Part shown: positions 41,849-53,353 of the stretch, in pieces
Layout of the letters: each line of letters starts with the position of its first letter
How positions within the stretch are numbered: position 1 is the first letter of the stretch
NCBI RefSeq assembly: GCF_041821025.1
Contig: NZ_JBGUAY010000003.1
Location: 186,001 to 250,000, forward strand
Reading direction: 5' to 3'
Source of the DNA: Egicoccus sp. AB-alg6-2
GTDB lineage: Bacteria; Actinomycetota; Nitriliruptoria; Nitriliruptorales; Nitriliruptoraceae
DNA length: 64,000 bases
The notes under the pieces: model-generated
Database searches by the model: none
What the model saw: only the letters and a program-made list of their open reading frames with translations
What the model was told of the DNA's origin: nothing
Program-made: the position numbers and the translations under genes

Positions 41849-42585
41849 GCATCGGCCCGACGGCGCTCCCGGACCCGGCGGCGCCTGCCCCGATCTCCAC
41901 CTGTGCCGTCGCCGTCGACGTCGCGATGCTCACGGTGCACGACGGCGAGCTCCAGCTCCTGCTCGTCCAGCCCGACGCCGGTCCCTTCACGACCCAGTGG
42001 GCGCTGCCGGGTCGACGGGTGCGGGACGACGAGAGTCTCGACGACACCGCCAACCGTGCCCTGCGCGAGTTGGCCGGCCTGGCGGCCCCCGACGCGCACC
42101 TCGAGCAGTTGCGCACCTACGGCGATCCCACCCGCGATCCGCGCGGCCGGGTGGTGTCGGTCGCCTACCTCGCCCTGACGCCGACCTTCGAGACCGTCGT
42201 CGCCGACGGCCCGCTCGCCACCGGCCGGGCCGCCTTCTTCGACGTCGGCCGACTGACCGACGACGACGGCCCCCAGCTGGCCTACGACCACGATCGCATC
42301 GTCCCCGATGCCATCGAGCGGGCCCGATCGAAGCTCGAGTACACCTCGCTGGCGACCGCGTTCGTCGCCGAGCCGTTCACGCTCGGTGAGCTGAGGCGGG
42401 TCTACGAGGCCGTCTGGGGCGTCGAACTGGACGCGGCCAACTTCCGCCGGAAGGTCGTCTCCACCCGCGACTTCGTCGTCGAGGTCGAGGGCACGTCGGC
42501 GCCGGGTCCCGGTGGTGGGCGACCGGCCAAGCGCTACCGCCGCGGGCGCGCCAGTCGCCTGCACCCGGCCATGCTGCGCCCCTAG
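41845..42585 (+). CDS. nrtR: Nudix-related transcriptional regulator (NrtR-like)
   Basis: The 246-residue protein has an N-terminal Nudix-like domain and a C-terminal winged helix (FTLGELRRVYEAVWG, FRRKVVSTRDF), the layout of NrtR, which controls NAD genes and binds ADP-ribose. The Nudix box is degenerate: after GRRVRDDESLDDTA the REUXEE core reads RALRELAGL, lacking the two catalytic acids, so it should bind rather than cleave its ligand. It is coupled to pncA by GTGA, and control of this NAD salvage operon is the natural role. Confidence 0.87.
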   Translation: MSIGPTALPDPAAPAPISTCAVAVDVAMLTVHDGELQLLLVQPDAGPFTTQWALPGRRVRDDESLDDTANRALRELAGLAAPDAHLEQLRTYGDPTRDPRGRVVSVAYLALTPTFETVVADGPLATGRAAFFDVGRLTDDDGPQLAYDHDRIVPDAIERARSKLEYTSLATAFVAEPFTLGELRRVYEAVWGVELDAANFRRKVVSTRDFVVEVEGTSAPGPGGGRPAKRYRRGRASRLHPAMLRP

Positions 42586-43661
42586 TCGTCACCCCGAGCG
42601 CCGCCACCCAACAGCGCGCCGCCGACCGGGCCACCGTCGAGGCGCACCGGCGCCGCGAACCTACCGCCGCCCGGGCCGTCGACGACCCGCACCACGAAGG
42701 CGCGACCGCGGCGCAGCTCCGGGGTCTCCGGTTCGATGACGTGGTCGACCGTCACCAGTGCATGGTGTCCCTGGGCCCGCAGCATCGGGTTTCCGGCGCC
42801 GCTTCCGAGTTCGAACTCCGTGGTCACGCTCCTGCCGGAGGCCCCGTGGTAGCGCAGCGTCGCCACGTCCGGCGGGCTGGGCTCGCCGACCACGAGCGGG
42901 CCACGGCGGACGGACAGTTCGAACCAGGGGTCGTCCGACGCTCCGGCCCGCAGGCCCGTGGTCGCCAGCAGACGGCCGCCGCCGGGGTCGTCCGCCAGCA
43001 CGGGGACCATCTCGTCGACCGCGAAGCCGTCGTCGCCGCGTTCGAGCACCAGTTGGGCGTAGCCGTCGCGGACCCGACCCGTCAGGCGGCTGACGTCACC
43101 GGAATCCGACGTCGCACCCCGCCAGTCGATCGGTCCGACCGCGTGGTCGAGGACGTGTGCGTCGTCGACCACCAGCCGGCCGTCCTCTGCGGCGATCGAC
43201 ACCAGCACCGTCGCCGGCTGGCCGTCGCCGATGGCCGCGTCGTAGGCGAGCCACCGTCCGTCGGGCGAGATCGTGCGGCTCCCGCGATTGGAGATCCGCC
43301 CCGGCAGGACCTCCGTCGGTACGAAGTTGACCCGCACCGGACCGCCGTCCCGGCGGGCATAGGTGAGAAACCCCAATGGTCCCGCGCCGTCGTCGTAGGC
43401 CATGGCCGTGAAGTCGTCGATGGTGCCATCGGCCCCGACCGCGAAGTCGATGACGACGGCGTTGGCATGGGGTGCCGGGGCGAGTTGCTCACGATCCCCA
43501 CTCGCGAGCTCTTCGGCGACCAGGCTGCCGTCCTCGAGGACGAGCAGCGCATGCGTCGGCTCGCGCACGGGTTCGCCGGCGCCCGGCCGCATCAGGGCGA
43601 AGGCGACCGTTCCCGCGACCAGCGCCACGATCGCGGCCGCGACGACCCCACCACGTGACAC
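42582..43661 (-). CDS. Hypothetical secreted or membrane-anchored protein
   Basis: The protein of 359 residues has one N-terminal membrane segment (VVAAAIVALVAGTVAFALM) and a long beta-rich, Asp/Gly-rich extracytoplasmic part. Segments such as TISPDGRWLAYD and repeated DDG/VLEDGSL look like WD40-like beta-propeller strands (PD40 type). No catalytic motif is seen. I prefer GTG 43661, five bases after GGGGGAGG, to an ATG 27 bases upstream. It overlaps the nrtR end by four bases convergently. Function unknown. Confidence 0.65.
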   Translation of the reverse strand: MSRGGVVAAAIVALVAGTVAFALMRPGAGEPVREPTHALLVLEDGSLVAEELASGDREQLAPAPHANAVVIDFAVGADGTIDDFTAMAYDDGAGPLGFLTYARRDGGPVRVNFVPTEVLPGRISNRGSRTISPDGRWLAYDAAIGDGQPATVLVSIAAEDGRLVVDDAHVLDHAVGPIDWRGATSDSGDVSRLTGRVRDGYAQLVLERGDDGFAVDEMVPVLADDPGGGRLLATTGLRAGASDDPWFELSVRRGPLVVGEPSPPDVATLRYHGASGRSVTTEFELGSGAGNPMLRAQGHHALVTVDHVIEPETPELRRGRAFVVRVVDGPGGGRFAAPVRLDGGPVGGALLGGGARGDD

Positions 43662-43703
43662 GACGGCCTCCCCCAGCGACGCCACCATACGGCGCAGACG
43701 ACG

Positions 43704-46671
<2,968 letters not shown>

Positions 46672-46732
46672 GGGCGCTCCAGGTGCGGCGGACGCCGACG
46701 ACCCTAACGGCGGGAGCGCCGACGCCGTCGAC

Positions 46733-47644
46733 TCAGCGGGCCAGGGCGCCCTGCATCGCCTCCACCAGTGCCCGCAGGCCCGACAGCGGACGCACCATCA
46801 CGGTGAAGTCACGGATGCGCCCCTGGTCGTCGAAGTGCAGGTAGTCCCACCCCTGGACCACGCGGTCCCCGACCCGCGCCTCGAAGACCAGTCCCACCCG
46901 GTCGCCGGCGTCGAGGACGTCGGTGTAGCGGAAGTCCTCGAAGACGGTCGCGACCGCCCGCAGCACGGCAGCCGTGGCCGCGCGTCCCTCGTAGGGGTGG
47001 TGCACCGCCGGTGAGCGGAACACCACGTCCTCGGCGAGTTGCGCCACGGCGGCGTCCCAGTCACCGGCGAGCACGGCGTCGTGGAACGGCCGGTGGCGGC
47101 CACTGGTCCGCGCGTCCGTCGTCGCGGGCGCCTCGGCGACCTGCACCGCGGCCGGGTCGCCGAGCGCGTGGGCCCACCGCGCCTCGCGTCGTCCGGGCTC
47201 GCGCGGTCGCACCTCGACCAGGGTTCCGAACCGGTGCTCGGCGAGCGAGCGCAGGACCGCCTCCACGGCCTCGACCGAGCCGAAGGTGTGCATCCGCCCG
47301 GCCCGGGTCCGCAGCTCGCCGGGCGTCTGTGGCCCACGCAGCAACAGGAGTGCGAGGACGGCCTGCTGGGCCACGTCGAGGTCGAGGTGCTCGGCGAGCC
47401 GGTGCGCCGCCTTCGGGACCCGCGAACTGCGGCCGTACTCGGTCTTGACGAGCTCCAGTCCGCGGAGCTCGGCCAGCCCGGCCTGGATGTCGGTCTCCTC
47501 GTAGGCGACGACGGGATCACGCCCCGTCGACTGGTTGCAGGCGGTCCGGAGCGCGTTCCGCGACAGGGGGTACTGGTCGGGGGTCGCCAGCGCCTTCTCG
47601 ACCAGGCAACCGAGGATCCGTTGACCGCGAGGTGACAGTTGCAC
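46733..47644 (-). CDS. YceH-like DUF480 protein fused to a SnoaL/NTF2-like domain
   Basis: Residues 1-180 are a DUF480 (YceH) pair of winged-helix modules: RGQRILGCLVEKALATPDQYPLS, NQSTGRDPVVAYEE, LLLLRGPQTPGELRTRAGRM. After a linker, residues 200-300 are a SnoaL/nuclear-transport-factor-2-like cone (HDAVLAGDWDAAVAQLAED, VQGWDYLHFDDQGRIRDFTVMVRPLSGL), a small-ligand-binding or isomerase fold. The fusion joins a predicted DNA-binding or protein-binding unit with a possible sensor. GTG 47644 follows AGGAG. A long inverted repeat lies just upstream. Confidence 0.85.
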   Translation of the reverse strand: MQLSPRGQRILGCLVEKALATPDQYPLSRNALRTACNQSTGRDPVVAYEETDIQAGLAELRGLELVKTEYGRSSRVPKAAHRLAEHLDLDVAQQAVLALLLLRGPQTPGELRTRAGRMHTFGSVEAVEAVLRSLAEHRFGTLVEVRPREPGRREARWAHALGDPAAVQVAEAPATTDARTSGRHRPFHDAVLAGDWDAAVAQLAEDVVFRSPAVHHPYEGRAATAAVLRAVATVFEDFRYTDVLDAGDRVGLVFEARVGDRVVQGWDYLHFDDQGRIRDFTVMVRPLSGLRALVEAMQGALAR

Positions 47645-47678
47645 GACGTCGCTCCTGGGGCAGGTGGGCGGCATGCTA

Positions 47679-47719
47679 CGAGGTGCCCCACCGTGCCTGC
47701 GGCCCGGTGGGGCACCTCG
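47679..47719. repeat. 15-bp perfect inverted repeat in divergent promoter
   Basis: CGAGGTGCCCCACCG (47679-47693) is repeated inverted at 47705-47719 with an 11-base spacer, centred in the 140-base gap between divergent DUF480 and haemolysin III genes. Arms of this length are not needed for a dimeric operator; a hairpin or a double operator is possible. The 12-mer AGGTGCCCCACC also occurs at 60493-60504. Confidence 0.6.
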
Positions 47720-47784
47720 ACCGGCACGATCGCCGCCTCCGGCCTGAGCTACGGTTGCGTAACTTCGAAGACCCGGAGCGCCCG

Positions 47785-48453
47785 GTGGATCCCACCACGT
47801 CCGAGACCCGCACGGCGCCGACGGTCGGTCGGCGCCCACGGCTGCGGGGCTGGCTGCACCTCGTCGGCGCGCTCGTCATGGCCGCGAGCGGCTTCGCCTT
47901 GTGGAACGCGGCCTCCGACGGGCTTCTGCGCGGTGCGGTCGCCGTCTACGTGGCCGGCGTGACCATCATGCTGGCGACCAGCGCCACCTACCACGTACCG
48001 AACTGGCCACCGCGGGTGGTGGCCGTCCTCCGCCGCGCGGACCACTCCACGATCTTCCTCGGCGTGGCAGGAACGTTCACGCCCATCGTGCTGGCCGTGA
48101 TGCGGTCGAGGCCGGGCTGGCTGCTGCTCGCCCTGGTCTGGGCCGGCGCCATCGCCGGCATCGCCATCCGCAACGTGTTCCACCATGCCGGCCCGCGCGC
48201 CCGTGTCGTTCCCTACGTCGCGCTGGGGTGGGTCGGGGTCGTGCTGTTGCCCTGGATGTGGCGCCACTCCATGAGCCTGGCGGTGTTCGTCGGCGCCGGG
48301 GGCCTGCTCTACACGCTGGGCGCCGTCGTCTACGCCCGCAAACGTCCCGACCCCTGGCCGCGGTGGTTCGGCTACCACGAGGTGTTCCACGCGCTCACGT
48401 TGGCGGCCATCGGCCTGCACTGGGCCGCCGTTCACCAGGCCGTGTCGCGGTGA
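47785..48453 (+). CDS. Haemolysin III / PAQR family membrane protein
   Basis: The 222-residue protein with seven membrane segments belongs to the haemolysin III (YqfA, PAQR/CREST) family. Its metal-site motifs are SATYHVPNW, RRADHSTIFLGVAGTFTPI, and GYHEVFHALTLAAIGLHW near the end, where the His residues coordinate zinc in the wider superfamily. These may hydrolyse an amide or lipid; the bacterial role is poorly known. GTG 47785 follows GGAG. Earlier in-frame starts run through the inverted repeat. Confidence 0.88.
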   Translation: MDPTTSETRTAPTVGRRPRLRGWLHLVGALVMAASGFALWNAASDGLLRGAVAVYVAGVTIMLATSATYHVPNWPPRVVAVLRRADHSTIFLGVAGTFTPIVLAVMRSRPGWLLLALVWAGAIAGIAIRNVFHHAGPRARVVPYVALGWVGVVLLPWMWRHSMSLAVFVGAGGLLYTLGAVVYARKRPDPWPRWFGYHEVFHALTLAAIGLHWAAVHQAVSR

Positions 48454-48480
48454 GACCACGACGGCACCGACACACCTGCG

Positions 48481-49593
48481 TCAGACGACGGGGAGTCCAG
48501 CCGGTCGCTCGGCCCGCGTGACGCGCCCCCCGCCGAGGCAGACCTCGTCCGCGGCGTCGTAGACGACCGCGGCCTGCCCGATCGCGAGCCCGTGGACCGG
48601 CTCGTCGAGGTGGAGACGAACGGCGTCGTCGCCGCCGGTCTCCACCCGGCCGGGCACCGTCGCCCCGTGGGCGCGGATCTGCACCCGAACGTCACCGCTG
48701 GGCACGTCCCCCGTCGTCCAGGTCGGTGCGCCGACCTCGGCCCACGAGCAGGCCAGGGCCTCGCGCGGGCCGACACGCACGGTGGCCGACGCGGCATCGA
48801 CGTCGACGACGAAACGACGCTCGTGCGTCCCGAGGTTGAGACCGCGACGCTGTCCCACCGTGTACCGCCACACGCCCTCGTGCTCCCCGACCCGGCGGCC
48901 GTCGAGATCCACGACGGGACCGGGTCGTGCGGGCAGGTGCTGGCCCAGATAGCGCGTCGTGTCCCCGTCGGGGATGAAGCACACGTCGTAGCTGTCGGGC
49001 TTGTCGGCGACCCGCAGGCCGTGGAGGTGCGCGAGGCGACGGACCTCGTCCTTCTCGATCTCGCCGACCGGCAGCAACGTGCGGTCCAACTGCTCGGGGG
49101 TGGCCACGTACAGCACGTAGGACTGGTCCTTCCGGCGGTCGGCCGCCCGGTGCAGCCTGGTGGCCGGGCCCGGTGTCCGCACGACCGCGCCGTTCCGACG
49201 CAGGCGGGCGTGATGCCCGGTGGCCAGGGCGTCGAACCCCATCGACGCCGACTTCTGCAGCAGGCCGGCGTACTTGACCCGCTCGTTGCAGGTGACGCAG
49301 GGGTTGGGGGTGACCCCGCCCGCGTAGGCCCGCGCGAAGGGGTCCTGGACCTCGCGGCGGAACAGCTCGGAGAGATCCCAGACGTAGAACGGGATCCCGA
49401 GGACCTGCGCCGCCCGCCTGGCGTCCTGCGCGTCGTCCAGGGTGCAGCACCCGTGCCCCGGCACCTGCTCCTCCAACGCGATGTCGGCGAGCTTGAGGTG
49501 CACACCGGTGACATCGTGCCCCTGCTCGACCAGCAGCGCGGCTGCGACCGCGCTGTCCACGCCGCCCGACATGGCGACCAGCACCTGGGCCAT
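48481..49593 (-). CDS. mnmA: tRNA 2-thiouridine synthase MnmA
   Basis: The 370-residue enzyme adenylates and thiolates U34 of Lys, Glu and Gln tRNAs. The PP-loop SGGVDSAV is at 9-16, and the sulphur-relay Cys are in VTPNPCVTCNE and DSYDVCFIPDG. GHGCCTLDDAQDARRAA is the actinobacterial-type variation. The C-terminal beta domains (RYTVGQRRGLNLG) are complete. It starts three bases after the cysteine desulfurase, which would supply sulphur. Confidence 0.96.
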   Translation of the reverse strand: MAQVLVAMSGGVDSAVAAALLVEQGHDVTGVHLKLADIALEEQVPGHGCCTLDDAQDARRAAQVLGIPFYVWDLSELFRREVQDPFARAYAGGVTPNPCVTCNERVKYAGLLQKSASMGFDALATGHHARLRRNGAVVRTPGPATRLHRAADRRKDQSYVLYVATPEQLDRTLLPVGEIEKDEVRRLAHLHGLRVADKPDSYDVCFIPDGDTTRYLGQHLPARPGPVVDLDGRRVGEHEGVWRYTVGQRRGLNLGTHERRFVVDVDAASATVRVGPREALACSWAEVGAPTWTTGDVPSGDVRVQIRAHGATVPGRVETGGDDAVRLHLDEPVHGLAIGQAAVVYDAADEVCLGGGRVTRAERPAGLPVV

Positions 49594-49596
49594 CGC

Positions 49597-50760
49597 TCAG
49601 GCCCCGTGGGCGGCGGGCTGCCGTCGTCGCAGACGCGGGACGACGTCGCCGAACACGTCGAGGGCGCGGTCGACCTCGGCCTCGGTGGAGGTCCATCCGA
49701 GTGACAGGCGCAGCGGTGTACCGACGACGCCGCAGGCCTCGAGCACCGGACTCGCGGTTGCGGCGCCCGACCCGCACGCCGCACCAGACGACGCCGCGAT
49801 CCCGGCGCGGTCGAGCGCCAGGGTCAGCGCGGCGCCGTCGACCCCGTCGAGGGAGACGTGGACATGCGACGGCAACCGGTGGGCCGCAGCCGACGGACCG
49901 TTGCGACGGACCCCGTCGAGACCGAGGAGACCGTCAGCGAGCCGGTCCCCGAGGGCCCGCAGCCTCGCGCGCACCTCGCTGCGGTCGGCGACCGCCGCCT
50001 CGATGGCGGCTCCGAACGCGGCGTCGAGCCCGGCGGCGAAGGTGCCCGAGCGGACGCCGCGGTCCTGGCCCCCGCCGTGCGTGAGCGGTACGACCGGCAG
50101 ACCACGTCGCAGGACGGCGACGCCCACCCCCTGCGGAGCGCCGAACTTGTGGCCCGATGCGGACAGCGCCGCCACCTGCCAGGCGGTGACATCGACGTCG
50201 AGGGTCGCGACGGCCTGCACGGCGTCGGTGTGGAGCGGGACACCGCGCTCGCGCAACGACGGGCCCAGGTCGGCGATGGCGTTCACCGCACCGAGCTCGT
50301 TGTTGGCCGTCATCACGCTGACCAGGCAGGTGTCGGCGCGAACGGCGTCGAGGACGCGCTCGACCGGCACGCGCCCGTCGGGATCGGGGGCGACCACCGT
50401 CAGGGCGACGTCGCCCCGCTCGGCCAGCCAACGCGCCGGCCCGAGCACCGCCGGGTGTTCGACGCCGGTCGTCACCAGGTGGACCGGGCCGGAGGAGCGC
50501 TCACGGGCGGCCCACACGATGCCCTTCAGGGCGAGGTTGTCGGCTTCCGTGCCGCCGGAGGTGAACACGACCTCGTGGGGCGAGCAGCGCAGGCCCGCGG
50601 CCACCTGCTCCCGGGCCTGCTCGACAGCGACGCGCGCGGCCTGGCCGGCCGCATGGGTGGCCGAGGCGTTCGCGGCGTCGAGCCAACGCTGCAACGCCGC
50701 GCGCGCCTCGGGGCGCGGCGGCGTACTGGCGGCGTGATCGAGCAGGACATCCACGTCCAC
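49597..50760 (-). CDS. iscS: Cysteine desulfurase (IscS/NifS family)
   Basis: A 387-residue PLP enzyme that removes sulphur from cysteine as an enzyme persulphide. DHAASTPPRPEARAA starts the fold, PLP Lys is in SASGHKFGAPQGVG, and the active Cys is in SSGAACGSGAATASPV. The short loop around that Cys is NifS/IscS-like, not SufS. Adjacent mnmA makes tRNA thiolation the clear role; Fe-S supply is also possible. GTG 50760 has a weak ribosome site and the next GTG two codons on is an alternative. Confidence 0.94.
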   Translation of the reverse strand: MDVDVLLDHAASTPPRPEARAALQRWLDAANASATHAAGQAARVAVEQAREQVAAGLRCSPHEVVFTSGGTEADNLALKGIVWAARERSSGPVHLVTTGVEHPAVLGPARWLAERGDVALTVVAPDPDGRVPVERVLDAVRADTCLVSVMTANNELGAVNAIADLGPSLRERGVPLHTDAVQAVATLDVDVTAWQVAALSASGHKFGAPQGVGVAVLRRGLPVVPLTHGGGQDRGVRSGTFAAGLDAAFGAAIEAAVADRSEVRARLRALGDRLADGLLGLDGVRRNGPSAAAHRLPSHVHVSLDGVDGAALTLALDRAGIAASSGAACGSGAATASPVLEACGVVGTPLRLSLGWTSTEAEVDRALDVFGDVVPRLRRRQPAAHGA

Positions 50761-50806
50761 GACGGTAGCGTCCCCCTGACGACGCGCCGTCTGCCCCGGA
50801 GGTCCC

Positions 50807-51196
50807 GTGACCGCCCCCCACCTCCCCGACGGCCTGCGCGTGCCGGACGCGCCCGTCCGTGTCGTGCCGCTGACCGCCGATCTGGGCGTCGTGGCGGGCC
50901 AACGCCTCGTGCTGCTGAGCCTGGAGGTGTGGCCGCAATGGGCGGATCTGCGGTTCGCGCGCATCGACGTCGGGGCCGACCGTCCGCTCCCCCGCCGGGT
51001 CCCACCGGTCGGCGCCTGGCAGGTCTCCTGCGACGGCCGGCCCCTCGAGGTGCTCGACGCGGTCGGGCGCGGCGACCGCCACTTCAGCAACGGCGAGATT
51101 CGGCTGCGGCCGGCACCGGCGGCCGGCGCTTCGCTGGATGTCCGCGTCGAGGTGGTACCCGGCCAGCCACCGGCGTCCGCGACGGTGCAGCTGTGA
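50807..51196 (+). CDS. Hypothetical protein preceding SMI1/KNR4-like gene
   Basis: A 129-residue protein, predicted mostly beta-strand (RLVLLSLEVWPQWADLRFARI; LDVRVEVVPGQPPA), with no signal peptide. GTG 50807 follows GGAGG. The stop overlaps the next gene's GTG (GTGA), so the pair is coupled and divergent from iscS. No family recognised. Confidence 0.65.
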   Translation: MTAPHLPDGLRVPDAPVRVVPLTADLGVVAGQRLVLLSLEVWPQWADLRFARIDVGADRPLPRRVPPVGAWQVSCDGRPLEVLDAVGRGDRHFSNGEIRLRPAPAAGASLDVRVEVVPGQPPASATVQL

Positions 51197-51845
51197 GCCC
51201 GTCCGCGACCGGGCTCGACCGGCTGTTGGACATCGCCGGCCCGGCGACCTGCCCCCGCGCGGCTCGGCCGCTCGTACACGCGAGCATCGACGCCGGCGAC
51301 CTCGGTCAGCTGCTGCGGCGCCGCAACGGTTTCGTGGCGTCGAGTCCGCCCTGCGGGTCTTCCCCGACGCTGCCGCGGACGGCCATCCGGGCCTCGACGC
51401 CTGGAACGCGGACGCGCTGTGGAAGCGGTCCTACGACGGGCTCGCCGACGGCTTGCTGTGCTTCGCCGAGGACGTCTTCGGCGGCCAGTTCGCGCTGACG
51501 CCCGACGGGATCGTCGCATTCGACCCCGAGACCGGCGCGGTCGACCACCTCGCGGCGACCCTCGACGAGTGGGCGCAGGCGATCCTCGACGACCACGCCG
51601 TGCTCACCGGCCATCCCCTGGCCCGCGCCTGGCAGACGCGTCATGGACCGCTCCCACCCGCCCAACGCCTGGTGCCGGTCGTACCGTTCGTGCTCGGCGG
51701 GCCGTTCGATCTCGAGAATCTGCACGCGCTCGACGCGACGCAGGGCATGCGCCTTCGCGGGGAGCTCGCCGCGCAGTTGCGCGACCTGCCGGACGGCGCG
51801 ACGGTCAGGCTGTCCACGGACCCGCACGCCAGCGGCGAGCGCTGA
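51193..51845 (+). pseudogene. SMI1/KNR4-like protein gene with a single-base frameshift
   Basis: From GTG 51193 the first reading frame encodes SPSATGLDRLLDIAGPA and goes on to LLRRRNGFVA, then becomes nonsense. From 51341 a different frame continues as ESALRVFPDAAADGHPGLD, WNADALWKRSYDGLADGLL and CFAEDVFGGQF to the stop at 51845. In SMI1/KNR4 family homologues the joining sequence is NGF-x-AFESALHVFP, so one T is missing between 51340 and 51341 (GCGTCGAG for GCGTTCGAG). The rest is intact, with no other damage. A sequencing or assembly error is as likely as a real, recent mutation. Confidence 0.85.
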
Positions 51846-51882
51846 GCCTGCCGCGACAAGGACCCGAAGCCGAAGGCGCCCC

Positions 51883-52350
51883 ATGGCCACCGCAGCACGA
51901 CGTTTCACCGATGCCGCCGCCGCGCACGGTCTGCACCTCGAGGTGCGCGAATTTCCCCAGGGGACCAGGACAGCCGCAGACGCCGCGGCCGCAATCGGCT
52001 GCGAGGTGGCGCAGATCGTCAAGTCCCTGGTGTTCATGGCCGACGACGAGCCGGTGCTGGTGTTGACCTCCGGCGCCAACCGGGTCGACGAGCGCAGGGT
52101 GCGTACGGCGCTCGGTGCCGCCACCTGCCGTAAGGCGAACGCCGACGAGGTCCGGGCCACGACCGGCTACGCGATCGGCGGCACGCCACCGTTCGGGCAC
52201 GTCCGGCCGCTGCGCGTCCTCTGCGACCGCGACCTCACCGGCCACGACCGCATCTGGGCGGCGGCCGGGACGCCGTCCACCGTCTTCCCGCTGACACCCC
52301 GAACCCTGCTGGAGGTCACCGGTGCCGATGTCGTCGAGGTGGCGGTCTGA
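51883..52350 (+). CDS. ybaK: YbaK/EbsC-type aminoacyl-tRNA deacylase
   Basis: A 155-residue editing-domain protein related to YbaK and ProX, which hydrolyse mischarged Cys-tRNA-Pro or Ala-tRNA-Pro. The substrate Lys is in AQIVKSLVFMAD, and GYAIGGTPPFGH and TPSTVFPLTP are family motifs. ATG 51883 follows GAAGG. Which tRNA it edits is not clear from the sequence. Confidence 0.9.
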   Translation: MATAARRFTDAAAAHGLHLEVREFPQGTRTAADAAAAIGCEVAQIVKSLVFMADDEPVLVLTSGANRVDERRVRTALGAATCRKANADEVRATTGYAIGGTPPFGHVRPLRVLCDRDLTGHDRIWAAAGTPSTVFPLTPRTLLEVTGADVVEVAV

Positions 52351-52425
52351 CGGACCGTCCGGACGGCGGCGGCACGGGGGTTAACCGGGCAGAATGCGGC
52401 TTCGACGCGAGTCTCGGAGACCATC

Positions 52426-52755
52426 GTGGCCGTACGGCTGCTCAAGGCGGGGCTGGGCCTGCTGCTCGTCGTTGCCGGCATCGCGATGCTGGTTCTGCCC
52501 GGACCCGGGCTGCTCGCCATCGCCGCCGGTGTCGCGCTGTCGCTGTCACAGTGGCCCTGGGGGCGTCGCACGCTGGCGCGGCTGCGGGTCTGGTCGCGCG
52601 AGCGGTACGGGTCCGCACGGGTGCGCGTGGTCGAAGCCCGCATCCCCGACGAGGTCTGTCCCCCGAACGAGACCGGCGAACTCCGCGAGCTCGCCGAACT
52701 CGTGCAGGACCCTGAGACCCCGCCGCCCCCACCGAAGCCCGCACTCACCGACTGA
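52426..52755 (+). CDS. PGPGW-family small membrane protein (TIGR02611-like)
   Basis: A 109-residue protein whose N-terminal hydrophobic hairpin contains LVLPGPGLLAIAAGVALS, the PGPG motif of the PGPGW transmembrane family, followed by the RxxW-type SRERYG stretch. The C-terminus is Pro-rich (PETPPPPPKP). Role unknown. GTG 52426 has a weak ribosome site (GGAG 8 bases away). Confidence 0.8.
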   Translation: MAVRLLKAGLGLLLVVAGIAMLVLPGPGLLAIAAGVALSLSQWPWGRRTLARLRVWSRERYGSARVRVVEARIPDEVCPPNETGELRELAELVQDPETPPPPPKPALTD

Positions 52756-52769
52756 GCCGGCGAGAAGGG

Positions 52770-53324
52770 TCACTCGGCGGCCCGGGCGGCCTTTCGGGCA
52801 CGATAGGCGGCGACATGGGCCCGGTTGGCGCAGTTGCCGAGGTCGCAGAAGCGGCGTGCGCGGTTGCGCGAGAGGTCGACGAAGACGGCGTCGCAGTCCT
52901 CGCCCTCGCACCGCTTGAGCCGCTCGAGGTCCTGGGCGCGGATCAGGTCGGCGACGGCCATCGCGATCTCGGTGCCGATGCGGTCGACCAGCGGCGCATC
53001 ACGCGGCGTCAGGTGCAGATGCCAGTCCCAGCCGTCGTGCCGGATCAGCTGCGGCAGGGCATGCGCGTCGCTGAGGATCCGGTTGACCAGCGTGACGACC
53101 TGCTCGAGGGCGTCGGTGTCCCACAGCGCGGCGACCCGGTCGCGCAGGTCGCGGATGGTCTGCAACTCCGCCTCGTCGCCCGCACGCGTACCGCTGTAGC
53201 GCTCGCGATCGAGGAACGCACCGAGCACCTCCGGGTCGGTCAGCCGCTCCTGTCCGCCCCGCGCGGTGTTCACCAGGGCCGCGGCGCCGTCCAACGCGAC
53301 CTCGGTGTCATGGGCGAACTGCAA
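52770..53324 (-). CDS. CGNR zinc-finger transcriptional regulator
   Basis: A 184-residue regulator. An N-terminal Abi-like stress domain (FAHDTEVALDGAAALVNT) precedes a CGNR zinc finger: CEGEDCDAVFVDLS, then RARRFCDLGNCANRAHV with four Cys. I place the start at TTG 53324, five bases after AGGAG; a GTG at 53339 lies upstream of that site. A 30-base inverted repeat just beyond suggests autoregulation. It is divergent from an EamA exporter, which may be its target. Confidence 0.88.
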   Translation of the reverse strand: MQFAHDTEVALDGAAALVNTARGGQERLTDPEVLGAFLDRERYSGTRAGDEAELQTIRDLRDRVAALWDTDALEQVVTLVNRILSDAHALPQLIRHDGWDWHLHLTPRDAPLVDRIGTEIAMAVADLIRAQDLERLKRCEGEDCDAVFVDLSRNRARRFCDLGNCANRAHVAAYRARKAARAAE

Positions 53325-53353
53325 GTTGACTCCTGACACGACCGTCCCGTAGG

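Noticed and set aside
47632-47784. An upstream in-frame extension of the haemolysin III gene
   Set aside because: It would translate the 15-base inverted repeat and antisense of the DUF480 start; GTG 47785 with GGAG upstream fits the family length.
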